This document shows positions 25,665 through 32,974 of a stretch of 41,426 nt of DNA, piece by piece (within the stretch, counting starts at the first letter, position 1; each line of letters starts with the position of its first letter). Source of the DNA: Candidatus Nanopelagicaceae bacterium (GTDB lineage Bacteria > Actinomycetota > Actinomycetes > Nanopelagicales > Nanopelagicaceae); the NCBI GenBank assembly GCA_947454735.1, contig CANGLK010000011.1, forward strand, positions 1 to 41,426. Reading direction: 5' to 3'. Position numbers and translations under genes: made by a program. Under the pieces are notes generated by a model. It was not told the origin of the DNA and did not search any database. It saw only the letters and a program-made list of their open reading frames with translations.

Positions 25665-26809
25665 CAGGATACCGTCGCCAAAATGGCACGATGGGTATCC
25701 GCAATCACGTCATTATCTTGCCTCTCGATGACCTCTCTAATGCAGCTGCAGAAGCAGTCGCAAAGGTTATTCCTGGCACTCTCGCTCTTCCACACGCATT
25801 CGGTCGTTTGCAATTCGGTGAAGATCTAGAACTTACCTTCCAGACACTTATCGGAACTGGTCGCAATGCAAATGTTGCAGCAGTTGTCGTTATTGGTATC
25901 GAACCAAAGTGGACTCAGAAGGTTGCAGATGGAATCGCATCAACAGGTAAGCCTGTTGCAGCTTTCTCTATCGAAGGAAAGGGTGACCTTCAAGTCATCG
26001 CTGATGCAAGCCGCGTAGCTGCGATGTTCCTCCAGGATGCATCAGAGATTCAGCGCGAGCAAGCTGAAATCGGCGACATGATCATGTCAATTAAGTGCGG
26101 CGAGTCAGATACAACTTCTGGCCTCGGTTCATGCCCAACAACTTCACAGGCTGTTGATCGCTGGGTTGAAGCAGGCGGAACAGTCTTCTTCGGTGAGACA
26201 TCAGAGCTCACAGGTGGAGAACACCTCATTGCAGATCGTTGTATCGATGATGCTTGTCGTAACTTGTTCCAGACAACATACGACAATTACATCAAGGTCA
26301 TTGAATCAACTGGTGCAAACCTCCTTGGCTCACAGCCAACACAGGGCAATATCGCTGGTGGACTTACAACAATTGAAGAGAAGGCACTTGGCAATATTGC
26401 TAAGACTGGATCTGTCCCAGTTGTTGGCGTTCTCAAGCCAGCTCAAGAGCCAGATCCAAAGAAGAAGGGTCTCTACTTCATGGATACCTCTTCAGCAGCT
26501 GCAGAGTGCGTAACTCTGATGGCTGCAGCTGGCGCAGTAATTCACTTATTCCCAACAGGTCAGGGCAACGTGATTGGTAACCCAATCATTCCTGTATTGA
26601 AGTTGACTGCAAATATCAAGACTGCACGCAGCATGAAGGAGCATATGGACCTTGATGTCTCTGGTCTTCTTCGCTACGAGTATGACTTGCCTAAGGCTGG
26701 CGACATGATGATGGATGTCATCGAGCGCACAGTTAACGGTCGTCTCTGCACCGCTGAGGTAATGGGTCACCGCGAATACACATTCACTAAGCTCTATATC
26801 TCTGCGTAA
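25643..26809 (+). CDS. suyB: Sulfolactate sulfo-lyase large subunit (SuyB-like, UxaA family)
   Basis: A 388-residue protein of the UxaA/altronate-dehydratase large-domain family. It reads like SuyB rather than a sugar-acid dehydratase: LPHAFGRLQFGEDLELTFQTLIGTG, VVIGIEPKWTQK, KCGESDTTSGLGSCPT (dehydratases have CGGSD..SGI.ANP here), QGNIAGGLTTIEEKALGNI and GLYFMDTSSAAAECVTLMAAAGAVIHLFPTGQGNVIGNPIIPVLKL. The reaction would be (R)-3-sulfolactate to pyruvate plus bisulfite in the cytoplasm. Flanking SlcC- and ComC-type dehydrogenases fit exactly this step. Strong GCA/TCA/CCA codon bias suggests high expression. The ATG follows GAGGAG. Confidence 0.85.
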   Translation: MGSKPRLTGYRRQNGTMGIRNHVIILPLDDLSNAAAEAVAKVIPGTLALPHAFGRLQFGEDLELTFQTLIGTGRNANVAAVVVIGIEPKWTQKVADGIASTGKPVAAFSIEGKGDLQVIADASRVAAMFLQDASEIQREQAEIGDMIMSIKCGESDTTSGLGSCPTTSQAVDRWVEAGGTVFFGETSELTGGEHLIADRCIDDACRNLFQTTYDNYIKVIESTGANLLGSQPTQGNIAGGLTTIEEKALGNIAKTGSVPVVGVLKPAQEPDPKKKGLYFMDTSSAAAECVTLMAAAGAVIHLFPTGQGNVIGNPIIPVLKLTANIKTARSMKEHMDLDVSGLLRYEYDLPKAGDMMMDVIERTVNGRLCTAEVMGHREYTFTKLYISA

Positions 26810-26828
26810 GCGAAAGATATTTAACTTC

Positions 26829-27788
26829 GTGATTCTTATTTCAGAAGATGTATGGGGAGCTCCTTTCGAGAAACTTGGAGGGAGCTTCCCCATTCTTCGA
26901 GAAGATAATTTATGGCAGGAGCCAGAACTTCTTAAAGAGAAGATCAAAGATGCGACTGCACTTGTTGTGCGTAACCGTACTCAAGTTACTGCAGAGATCA
27001 TCGCTGCTGCGCCAAAGCTACGCGTTATCGCACGTGCAGGTGTTGGCCTGGACAATATTGACCTCAAGGCGGCAGATGCAGCTGGAGTTGTAGTTGTTGC
27101 AGGTCTTGGCGCTAATGCCGTCAGCGTTGGTGAATTAACACTCGGCCTCGCCCTTGCAACGCTTCGAAATATTCCGGCGCATGATGTTGCTACTCATGAC
27201 GGTAAATGGATTCGCACACCAGGTCGCGAGCTCTCTGGACTCACCTGGGGACTTCTTGGATGTGGTGCAACTGGTATGGCAACCGCACGTTTGATTCAAG
27301 GATTTAATTGCAAAGTTTTGGGCTATGACCCATTTGTGAAGGCGGATGATCCACGCCTTGCACCACTCAATATGTCTATGCACTCACTTGAAGAAGTTCT
27401 CCAAGGTGCAGATGTCATCAGTATCCATATGCCATCGACTCCTCAGACAAATAACACGATTAACACAGCCACTCTTGCGATGATGAAGCCAAGTGCAATC
27501 ATCGTTAACGTTGGACGCGGAGAAGTGATCAACGAGGCCGATCTCATAGATGCTCTTAAATCAAAGGTAATTTCTGGCGCGGCACTTGATGTTCGCGCTC
27601 AAGAACCGCCAATAGTGGGCGAACTAGAGACGCTTCCCAATGTGATTCTCGCTCCACACGTAGCTGGCATTACGGCTGAGAGCCAGCTTCGTATCAATGA
27701 AATCTTGACAGCAAATATCGAGCTAATGCTCAACGGAAAGGCTGCAATCAATGCAGTCGGATCTATTAAGGAGAGCACTCGCTCATGA
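26829..27788 (+). CDS. slcC: D-isomer 2-hydroxyacid dehydrogenase; candidate (S)-sulfolactate dehydrogenase
   Basis: An NAD-dependent dehydrogenase of the SerA/D-2-hydroxyacid family, 319 residues from a GTG start. NAD-binding motif GLLGCGATGMATARLIQ is at about 138-154. Catalytic residues are visible: Arg in VNVGRGEV, Glu in AQEPP and His in APHVAGIT. It lacks the C-terminal ACT domain of true SerA. Between suyB and a ComC-type gene the likely reaction is (S)-sulfolactate to sulfopyruvate, as described for SlcC of Chromohalobacter. A glycerate or phosphoglycerate dehydrogenase cannot be excluded by sequence alone. Confidence 0.75.
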   Translation: MILISEDVWGAPFEKLGGSFPILREDNLWQEPELLKEKIKDATALVVRNRTQVTAEIIAAAPKLRVIARAGVGLDNIDLKAADAAGVVVVAGLGANAVSVGELTLGLALATLRNIPAHDVATHDGKWIRTPGRELSGLTWGLLGCGATGMATARLIQGFNCKVLGYDPFVKADDPRLAPLNMSMHSLEEVLQGADVISIHMPSTPQTNNTINTATLAMMKPSAIIVNVGRGEVINEADLIDALKSKVISGAALDVRAQEPPIVGELETLPNVILAPHVAGITAESQLRINEILTANIELMLNGKAAINAVGSIKESTRS

Positions 27789-28771
27789 CACAACTGACCG
27801 TCGGCGCTGCAATCACAAAGGCGACAGAGCTATTAGTCGCAGCAGGAATGGATTCAGCAAAGGCGGCAACGAGTGCACATGCAATCGTTGCAAGCGATCG
27901 TTGGGGAATCGGCAGCCATGGCTTAATGCGTCTTCCCTTCTATCTAGATCGCTTGAAGGCGGGCGGAATTAATCCGAAGGCAGAGCTGAGGAAAGTCACA
28001 GATATGCCAGGCCTTGTGATCTTTGATGGCGATGATGGACTCGGACATTGGCAGATTCAGCAGGCGGCGCAGCTCGCTGCAGAACGCGCAAAGGTCAATG
28101 GAATTGCAGCTGTTGGCGTAGGACGCTCTTCGCATTGTGGAGCACTTGGAATTTACGTCTGGCCGATGATTGATGCAGGTTTAGTCGGAATTGCATTTAG
28201 TACAGGACCAGCAGTGATGCCACCGACTGGTGGAAATCAGCCACTTCTCTCAACCTCACCCCTTGCAGCAGGTATCCCTACGAATCCTCCAACAGTTGTT
28301 GATCTCGCAACGAGTGCTGTTGCTCGCGGAAAGATTCAAGCAAAGGCTCAAGCTGGCGCAGAACTAGAACCAGGCTGGGCATTTACAAAAGATGGTGCCC
28401 CTACAACGGATGCAAAAGAGGCTCTTGCAGGAATGCTCGCACCACTGGGTGGCGCTAAAGGTTATGCACTTGCAGTTCTCGTTGAATCTCTTACCGGCGT
28501 ACTGATCGGCCCTACTCTTTCAAAAAATATTCCAGATATGTTTAATCACGATTTTGATAGCGCGCCACAAGAGATCGCGCACTTTGTTATTGCAATCGAT
28601 GCATCAAAGCTCTCTGTGGATGGCGATAACAATCGACTCAATGATTTTGCTGGCGAAGTCAAGAACGCTGGTGGTCGACTTCCCGGATCAAAGAGGGTCA
28701 ATCCTGGAAAACTCAACCTCAGTGATGAGATCACAATTACCGATTCTGTTGCTGCACAGTTAGGACTATAA
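27785..28771 (+). CDS. comC: Ldh/Mdh2-family oxidoreductase; candidate (R)-sulfolactate dehydrogenase
   Basis: A 328-residue member of the malate/L-lactate dehydrogenase type-2 family, whose NAD(P) fold is unrelated to Rossmann LDH. Signatures are SDRWGIGSHGLMRLPFYLDRLKAGG near residues 38-62, SSHCGALGIY around 116-125 with the catalytic His, DLATSAVARGKI and PLGGAKGYALAVLVE. ComC of methanogens and sulfolactate degraders belongs here and reduces sulfopyruvate to (R)-sulfolactate. With the SlcC-like neighbour it can invert the (S) form, giving the isomer SuyAB accepts. It overlaps slcC by four bases (ATGA) and is followed directly by the transporter gene. Confidence 0.77.
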   Translation: MTQLTVGAAITKATELLVAAGMDSAKAATSAHAIVASDRWGIGSHGLMRLPFYLDRLKAGGINPKAELRKVTDMPGLVIFDGDDGLGHWQIQQAAQLAAERAKVNGIAAVGVGRSSHCGALGIYVWPMIDAGLVGIAFSTGPAVMPPTGGNQPLLSTSPLAAGIPTNPPTVVDLATSAVARGKIQAKAQAGAELEPGWAFTKDGAPTTDAKEALAGMLAPLGGAKGYALAVLVESLTGVLIGPTLSKNIPDMFNHDFDSAPQEIAHFVIAIDASKLSVDGDNNRLNDFAGEVKNAGGRLPGSKRVNPGKLNLSDEITITDSVAAQLGL

Positions 28772-29764
28772 ATGGTTAAGAGCTACGCCCCAGGCCTTGC
28801 ACTAATCTCGCTATTAGTTGCAACCGCATTTCAAATTAACCATATGCAATCAGCGATAAGCCCACTTGCCCTCTGTGTTGCATTTGGATTCTTGGTTGCT
28901 AACTTCATCAAGTGGCCCTCATTCGCAGCTCCTGCAACGAAGCTCTCTAGTAAGACTTTGATGCGTATCGGTGTGGCCCTTCTCGGTGCACAGGTCAGCG
29001 TTGCATCGCTCAAGGAGATTGGCCTCAAAGGTGTCATCACCGTTGTCATCGTTGTCACCTTCACGATTTTCGGCATCCTTGGCCTCTCCAAGCTCTTCAA
29101 GATGTCAGGAGATCTCGGCTTACTAATCGGTGTGGGTTTTGGCGTCTGTGGTGCAACGGCGGTTGCTGCAATCCGCCCACAGACTCGAGCAACTGAGGAA
29201 GAGACCTCATATGCAATTGGCCTGATCTCCCTCTGCGGAACGCTCTCAATCTTCCTCCTCCCATTTCTGGGTCATCTCTTCAATCTTGATACTCGTGAAT
29301 TTGGTTCATGGGCAGGTGCTGCAGTTCATGATGTTGGACAGGTAGTTGCAACCGCTTCTGTCTGGGGAGATGGCGCTGATAAATATGCAATCGTTGTAAA
29401 ACTTGCTCGAGTCTGCCTCTTGGCTCCGATCGTACTTATCCTTTCGATTCGCCACCGTAAGTGGCTGACATCGCAAGGTGAGAGCGAGACTTCATCTGCA
29501 AAGGTGCCGCTCATTCCATATTTCGTCCTTGGATTTATTGCAGTTGCAACCTTCCATAATCTTGTTGAGATTAATGCGAGATTGCTCGCCGACATCGTCT
29601 TCACAAGCAAGTTATTACTTGGCGCAGGTCTTGTTGCACTCGGCTCTGGCGTTCGTTGGAAGTCAATCCGCGCAATCGGCCCACGTCCTATGGCGATGGG
29701 AATGATTGCCTGGGTGATAGTCGCTGGCGTCGCGTTGGCGGCGGTAAAGGTCACTGGGCTCTAA
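28772..29764 (+). CDS. YeiH/UPF0324-family membrane transporter; putative sulfite/sulfate exporter
   Basis: A 330-residue protein with about nine to eleven membrane segments and the family motifs LMRIGVALLGAQVSVASLKEIG, GVGFGVCGATAVAAIRPQTRATEEETSYAIGLISLCGT and GAAVHDVGQVVATA. The family is annotated as putative sulfate exporter, and members often sit beside sulfonate catabolism genes. As last gene after SuyAB, SlcC and ComC, its likely task is to remove the sulfite released by SuyAB, or its oxidation product, from the cell. Direct evidence for the substrate is limited, so the direction and ion are inferred. ATG follows the comC stop without gap. Confidence 0.82.
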   Translation: MVKSYAPGLALISLLVATAFQINHMQSAISPLALCVAFGFLVANFIKWPSFAAPATKLSSKTLMRIGVALLGAQVSVASLKEIGLKGVITVVIVVTFTIFGILGLSKLFKMSGDLGLLIGVGFGVCGATAVAAIRPQTRATEEETSYAIGLISLCGTLSIFLLPFLGHLFNLDTREFGSWAGAAVHDVGQVVATASVWGDGADKYAIVVKLARVCLLAPIVLILSIRHRKWLTSQGESETSSAKVPLIPYFVLGFIAVATFHNLVEINARLLADIVFTSKLLLGAGLVALGSGVRWKSIRAIGPRPMAMGMIAWVIVAGVALAAVKVTGL

Positions 29765-29787
29765 ATCACCCTGTAAAAGATCGCTCT

Positions 29788-29817
29788 TTGGTAATTATGT
29801 TGGGGTAGCCCTATATA
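29788..29817 (+). promoter_or_regulatory. Promoter for PIG-L gene, probably leaderless
   Basis: TTGGTA (29788-29793) and TATATA (29812-29817) are separated by 18 bases. The predicted transcript start falls about at the GTG start codon (29828) of the PIG-L gene. No Shine-Dalgarno sequence is present, consistent with a leaderless mRNA. Confidence 0.5.
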
Positions 29818-29827
29818 AACTCCCGCA

Positions 29828-30805
29828 GTGCTATCCCGGAGAAGAGTTGTCGCAGGCCTTGCTGGCCTCTTTCTCACCAATGCTCTCGGTGGAGAATCAG
29901 CGCAAGCGTTGACGAAGAAGAAGAGTTCTTCAAAGGTAAATCCAACCACTTCATCTGTGACCAAGCCAGAGCCACTTCTGCCATCAGTATTGGATTCATC
30001 TGTATTGAGTTCGCCTACAAAGCAGGTGGTCTTCTATGCGCCCCATCCTGACGATGAACTTCTCTCATTCGGAGTTATTGCATCTGAATATATTGCTCTC
30101 GGCTATGAAGTGATCTATGTCTTGCTTACCAGTGGCTCGACATCGACTGCAATTAAATTGATTAATGGAGAGCTCGCATCTCCTGGCAATGGAACGCGAT
30201 TTGTATATAAAGGTATGCATAACCCTGCAATCTCTGGATATACGCCACTCACAGTTGAAGAAATTGGCCGGGCTCGTGTCACTGAATTCAAATCCTCTGC
30301 TGGAGAGATGAACGTGACACCACAACGCATCCATACCTTTGATTTGCTGAAAGATAATGAACTTCACATTGAAGATGTAGTTGGAGCGATGCTCGGAATA
30401 GTTGCCCTCTATCCTCAAGCAATTCACTGGACTATGTCGACGATTGATATTCACCCACACCACCGAGCGGCAGGCGAGTCCTTACGTTTGATATCGGAGG
30501 GTACAGAACTCTTGACCGGCTATTCAATCTCTCGCACAACATGGGAGGCGCTCACTGCAGAGCGCGCACGTTTGAATACGACACTTCCATCAACCCATCT
30601 CTTTAAGCCATCAGCAGATCGGATGCAGCGAGTACGCAATGCTGCTCTTCCATACAACGCATGGAACCCACAAGCAGGCTCTTTTGCCGTTGGATATGCA
30701 TCCGTGCCCAAGCAATTTGAAGATCTTGATTCGAAGTCGGATGCGCAATATTCAACCACTGCGCCGACTCTCGAGAGCGTAAAGGTCTGGATTGCCTCTA
30801 TTTAA
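29828..30805 (+). CDS. Secreted PIG-L/LmbE-family deacetylase
   Basis: A zinc-dependent N-deacetylase-fold protein, 325 residues from a GTG start. The N-terminus MLSRRRVVAGLAGLFL is a Tat-like signal, followed by a Lys/Ser/Thr-rich linker, so the enzyme likely acts outside the membrane. The catalytic zinc motif is VVFYAPHPDDELLSFG at about residues 68-83, with the later histidines in IDIHPHHRAAGESL. Cytoplasmic relatives deacetylate mycothiol precursors. A secreted form more likely acts on amino-sugar material in the envelope or on captured oligosaccharide. The substrate is unknown. Its 3' end overlaps the convergent CoA-binding gene by eight bases. Confidence 0.82.
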   Translation: MLSRRRVVAGLAGLFLTNALGGESAQALTKKKSSSKVNPTTSSVTKPEPLLPSVLDSSVLSSPTKQVVFYAPHPDDELLSFGVIASEYIALGYEVIYVLLTSGSTSTAIKLINGELASPGNGTRFVYKGMHNPAISGYTPLTVEEIGRARVTEFKSSAGEMNVTPQRIHTFDLLKDNELHIEDVVGAMLGIVALYPQAIHWTMSTIDIHPHHRAAGESLRLISEGTELLTGYSISRTTWEALTAERARLNTTLPSTHLFKPSADRMQRVRNAALPYNAWNPQAGSFAVGYASVPKQFEDLDSKSDAQYSTTAPTLESVKVWIASI

Positions 30806-31217
30806 CTAGCGCTGCATAATCAACTTTGATGCAGCGATCCATTACAACCTGAATTCCCGCTGCAGTTCCCTTGGAAGCAACTTCATCGCTACTTATTCCT
30901 AATTGAAGCCAGATGGTCTTTGTGCCAATCGCAATGGCTTTCTCAAGGACTGACGGACAATCTTCTGCCTTACGGAAGACATCGACGATATCTATCTCCT
31001 CAGGCACATCAGCAAGTGATGCATAAGTCTTCTGCCCTAGGACTTCATCGATAACTGGATTGATAAAGAAGAGGGTGAAGTGTGAATTCTCCTGAAGCCA
31101 CTTCGCCACTTGATGGCTCGCGCGATCTTCTTTATTTGAGATACCGACAATTGCAACGTTCTTCGACTCTTGAAGTATTGCCTTAATTTCTTCGCTGCTC
31201 TGCGCGCTCCATGACAT
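30798..31217 (-). CDS. CoA-binding (YccU-like) protein
   Basis: A 139-residue Rossmann-type protein of the CoA_binding_2 family. It has NVAIVGISNKEDRASHQVAKWLQEN near residues 23-47, INPVIDEVLGQKTYASLADVPEEIDIVDVFR in the middle and TIWLQLGISSDEVASKGTAAGIQVVMDRCIKVDY at the end. Members are related to the nucleotide-binding domain of succinyl-CoA synthetase, but their biological role is poorly known. It is read divergently from msrB. Confidence 0.85.
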   Translation of the reverse strand: MSWSAQSSEEIKAILQESKNVAIVGISNKEDRASHQVAKWLQENSHFTLFFINPVIDEVLGQKTYASLADVPEEIDIVDVFRKAEDCPSVLEKAIAIGTKTIWLQLGISSDEVASKGTAAGIQVVMDRCIKVDYAALVK

Positions 31218-31276
31218 AGAAGGAGTCTAAACCCGCAAGATACGCGTTGATAGTTGAAAGGCTCTAAAGTTGGAGC

Positions 31277-31690
31277 ATGGAGAACATCTCAAACCCAGCA
31301 AATCTCGATGAGGCCAAGCTTGCAGAAAACCTTGATCCGCTCTCGTTTGAGGTGCTTCGCAAAGGCGCGACAGAGCGTCCCTTTACAGGCGAATACACAG
31401 ATACCGACAAGGTAGGTTCGTACCGCTGCAAGGCGTGTGGCAATGAGTTGTTCCGCTCTGAGACAAAGTTTCACTCTGGCTGCGGATGGCCATCGTTCTA
31501 CGCACCCACAGAGGCAGATTCAGTTCGCCTTCTCGAAGACCGCTCACTTGCTCCACGAGTTCGCACAGAGGTTCGTTGTGGAAAGTGTGACTCGCATTTA
31601 GGCCACGTCTTTAAAGGCGAGGGTTATGACGTTCCTACAGATGAACGCTGGTGCATCAACTCAGTTTCACTCATTCTCGAAGAGAAGTAA
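31277..31690 (+). CDS. msrB: Peptide-methionine (R)-S-oxide reductase
   Basis: MsrB repairs methionine-R-sulfoxide in oxidised proteins using thioredoxin. The 137-residue protein has both zinc-binding CxxC pairs (C51/C54 and C101/C104), the GCGWPSF motif with a potential resolving Cys69, and catalytic Cys126 in RWCINSVSL. There is no signal peptide, so it is cytoplasmic. GTTGGAGC precedes the ATG. The stop shares one base with the following membrane-protein gene (TAATG). Confidence 0.95.
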   Translation: MENISNPANLDEAKLAENLDPLSFEVLRKGATERPFTGEYTDTDKVGSYRCKACGNELFRSETKFHSGCGWPSFYAPTEADSVRLLEDRSLAPRVRTEVRCGKCDSHLGHVFKGEGYDVPTDERWCINSVSLILEEK

Positions 31691-32745
31691 TGTTGAAAGA
31701 CCTCCTCTGGATTCGCCAGATTCTTGTTGCAAGTCTTGCCGGTGGAACCGCTTGGTTAATCGGTAATGAACTTGGCGGCCGAGGTGGAATCGTTGCGGCG
31801 ATTGTTTGCACGCTGACAGTCAGAATTAGCCTCCATCGCTCACTTCGTGAAGGATTTGGGCAGATTCTTGGCAACTTCATCGGTGCAGTTGTTGCAACTA
31901 TTACAGTGCACTATCTCGGCCTTGGCTTCTTCTCTATCGCTTTGACGATCCTGGTCTGTTCAATTTTGGCAGCCACTCTTCGCCTGGGAAGTATCGCCTC
32001 TGTAAATGTTCCAGTCGTTGCCATGATCATCATTGGCCCAGATCTCTCCGAAAGCACTGTCGTACACAGACTTGGCGCTACTTTAGTCGGAGCGATTACT
32101 GGAATCGTCTTCTCATACTTTTCGCACCCAAAGACTCCTATCGATCGCACTTACGAGCTACTTAATAAATTGGGTTTGCAAGGTGCCACACTTTTGGCAG
32201 AGATGTCGGAAGGCGTTGCATCTGGATATTCTCAAGAAGATGCCGGTCATTGGTTAGCACGTGCTCGTGCGCTCGTTCGTTCGCTTCCTGAACTTCGCCT
32301 TCAGATTGGTGATGCCAAGGGATACACGCGTTGGATTCGCACCGGACAGAGAGAAGAGGCAGAGAAGGCCTCGCGCGAAAGCCTTGCTATTGAACATACC
32401 TTGGTGCAGATTCGCGTCATCGCTCGTACTGTCTTTGATGCATCTCTAGATTCAGGAATTGCTGACCTTGCCCGGAAAGAAACTGCAGTTGTTCTTTCTG
32501 CTGCCAGCTATGCGTTGAGTGCTCATATTGACGATCCAGAAGAGATTGTCGGAGCACCCGTTTCGCCCACAGAAGATCTTCGCGAAGCTACACATGCTCT
32601 CACTCAGATTCTGGTCGCCAATAATGCCAAGGTGGAGAAGGCTCAGATAGTGAAGGGCTTATCGATTGTCTCTAACGCTGAAATCATCGCCGACTCCCTG
32701 GATTTCAGCTCTCCTGCGCTCAATGACCAGGTAGAGGGCGGATAA
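31690..32745 (+). CDS. FUSC/aromatic-acid-exporter-like membrane protein
   Basis: A 351-residue protein with six closely packed N-terminal membrane helices (to about residue 145) followed by a long helical cytoplasmic domain, the layout of ArAE_1/FUSC-type proteins. The segment AAIVCTLTVRISLHRSLREGFGQILGNFIGAVVA is typical. Related proteins export aromatic acids or are of unknown function, so no substrate is assigned. I start it at ATG 31690, which overlaps the msrB stop (TAATG); the longer open frame upstream lies inside msrB. Confidence 0.75.
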   Translation: MLKDLLWIRQILVASLAGGTAWLIGNELGGRGGIVAAIVCTLTVRISLHRSLREGFGQILGNFIGAVVATITVHYLGLGFFSIALTILVCSILAATLRLGSIASVNVPVVAMIIIGPDLSESTVVHRLGATLVGAITGIVFSYFSHPKTPIDRTYELLNKLGLQGATLLAEMSEGVASGYSQEDAGHWLARARALVRSLPELRLQIGDAKGYTRWIRTGQREEAEKASRESLAIEHTLVQIRVIARTVFDASLDSGIADLARKETAVVLSAASYALSAHIDDPEEIVGAPVSPTEDLREATHALTQILVANNAKVEKAQIVKGLSIVSNAEIIADSLDFSSPALNDQVEGG

Positions 32746-32791
32746 AAGGAGCCTGCTAGCCATTTCGAAGGGCCTCTGATACAGTTTTGGC

Positions 32792-32807
32792 ATACCCTAG
32801 GGGGTAT
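32792..32807 (+). promoter_or_regulatory. CsoR/CstR-type operator of the persulfide operon
   Basis: ATACCC-TAGG-GGGTAT is a perfect inverted repeat with a four-base centre, the form known for CsoR-family operators. A -35-like TTGGCA (32787-32792) abuts it, so the site would lie in the promoter spacer and block RNA polymerase. A CsoR-family gene lies in the same operon (34586), suggesting autoregulation. A ribosome-binding AAAGGGG follows before the first gene. Confidence 0.75.
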
Positions 32808-32837
32808 ACAAGAACTAGCTAATAAAGGGGTTTACAG

Positions 32838-32954
32838 ATGTGTTCAAGAGTTACTTGCGATCGTTGTAAGAAGTACACCTGGTCAGGCTGCGGCGAGCAT
32901 ATTGACGATGCGCTGCGTGGGCTTTCAGACGATCAAATTTGTAAGTGTAATTAA
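32838..32954 (+). CDS. 38-residue Cys-rich small protein
   Basis: A short gene: AAAGGGG lies seven bases before ATG 32838, and the frame encodes 38 residues with six cysteines. The pattern is C2, C7-x2-C10, W15-x-G-C18-G, then His21 and Ala-Leu-Arg-Gly, ending in a C-x-C pair (C35, C37). It is clearly related to the 55-residue protein at 36924 (shared C-x2-C, K-x-T-W-x-G-C-G-x-H and A-L-x-G). It is the first gene after the CsoR-type operator. A zinc-binding or sulfur-relay role is conceivable. I know of no assigned function. Confidence 0.75.
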   Translation: MCSRVTCDRCKKYTWSGCGEHIDDALRGLSDDQICKCN

Positions 32955-32974
32955 GGGCTGAGGCGGAGAGAATC

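Noticed and set aside
25362-26809. Altronate or galactarate dehydratase (UxaA/GarD) split into two genes
   Set aside because: The large subunit lacks the CGGSD..SGI dehydratase wording and matches SuyB motifs; no uronate pathway genes (UxaB, UxaC, KDG kinase) are in the cluster.
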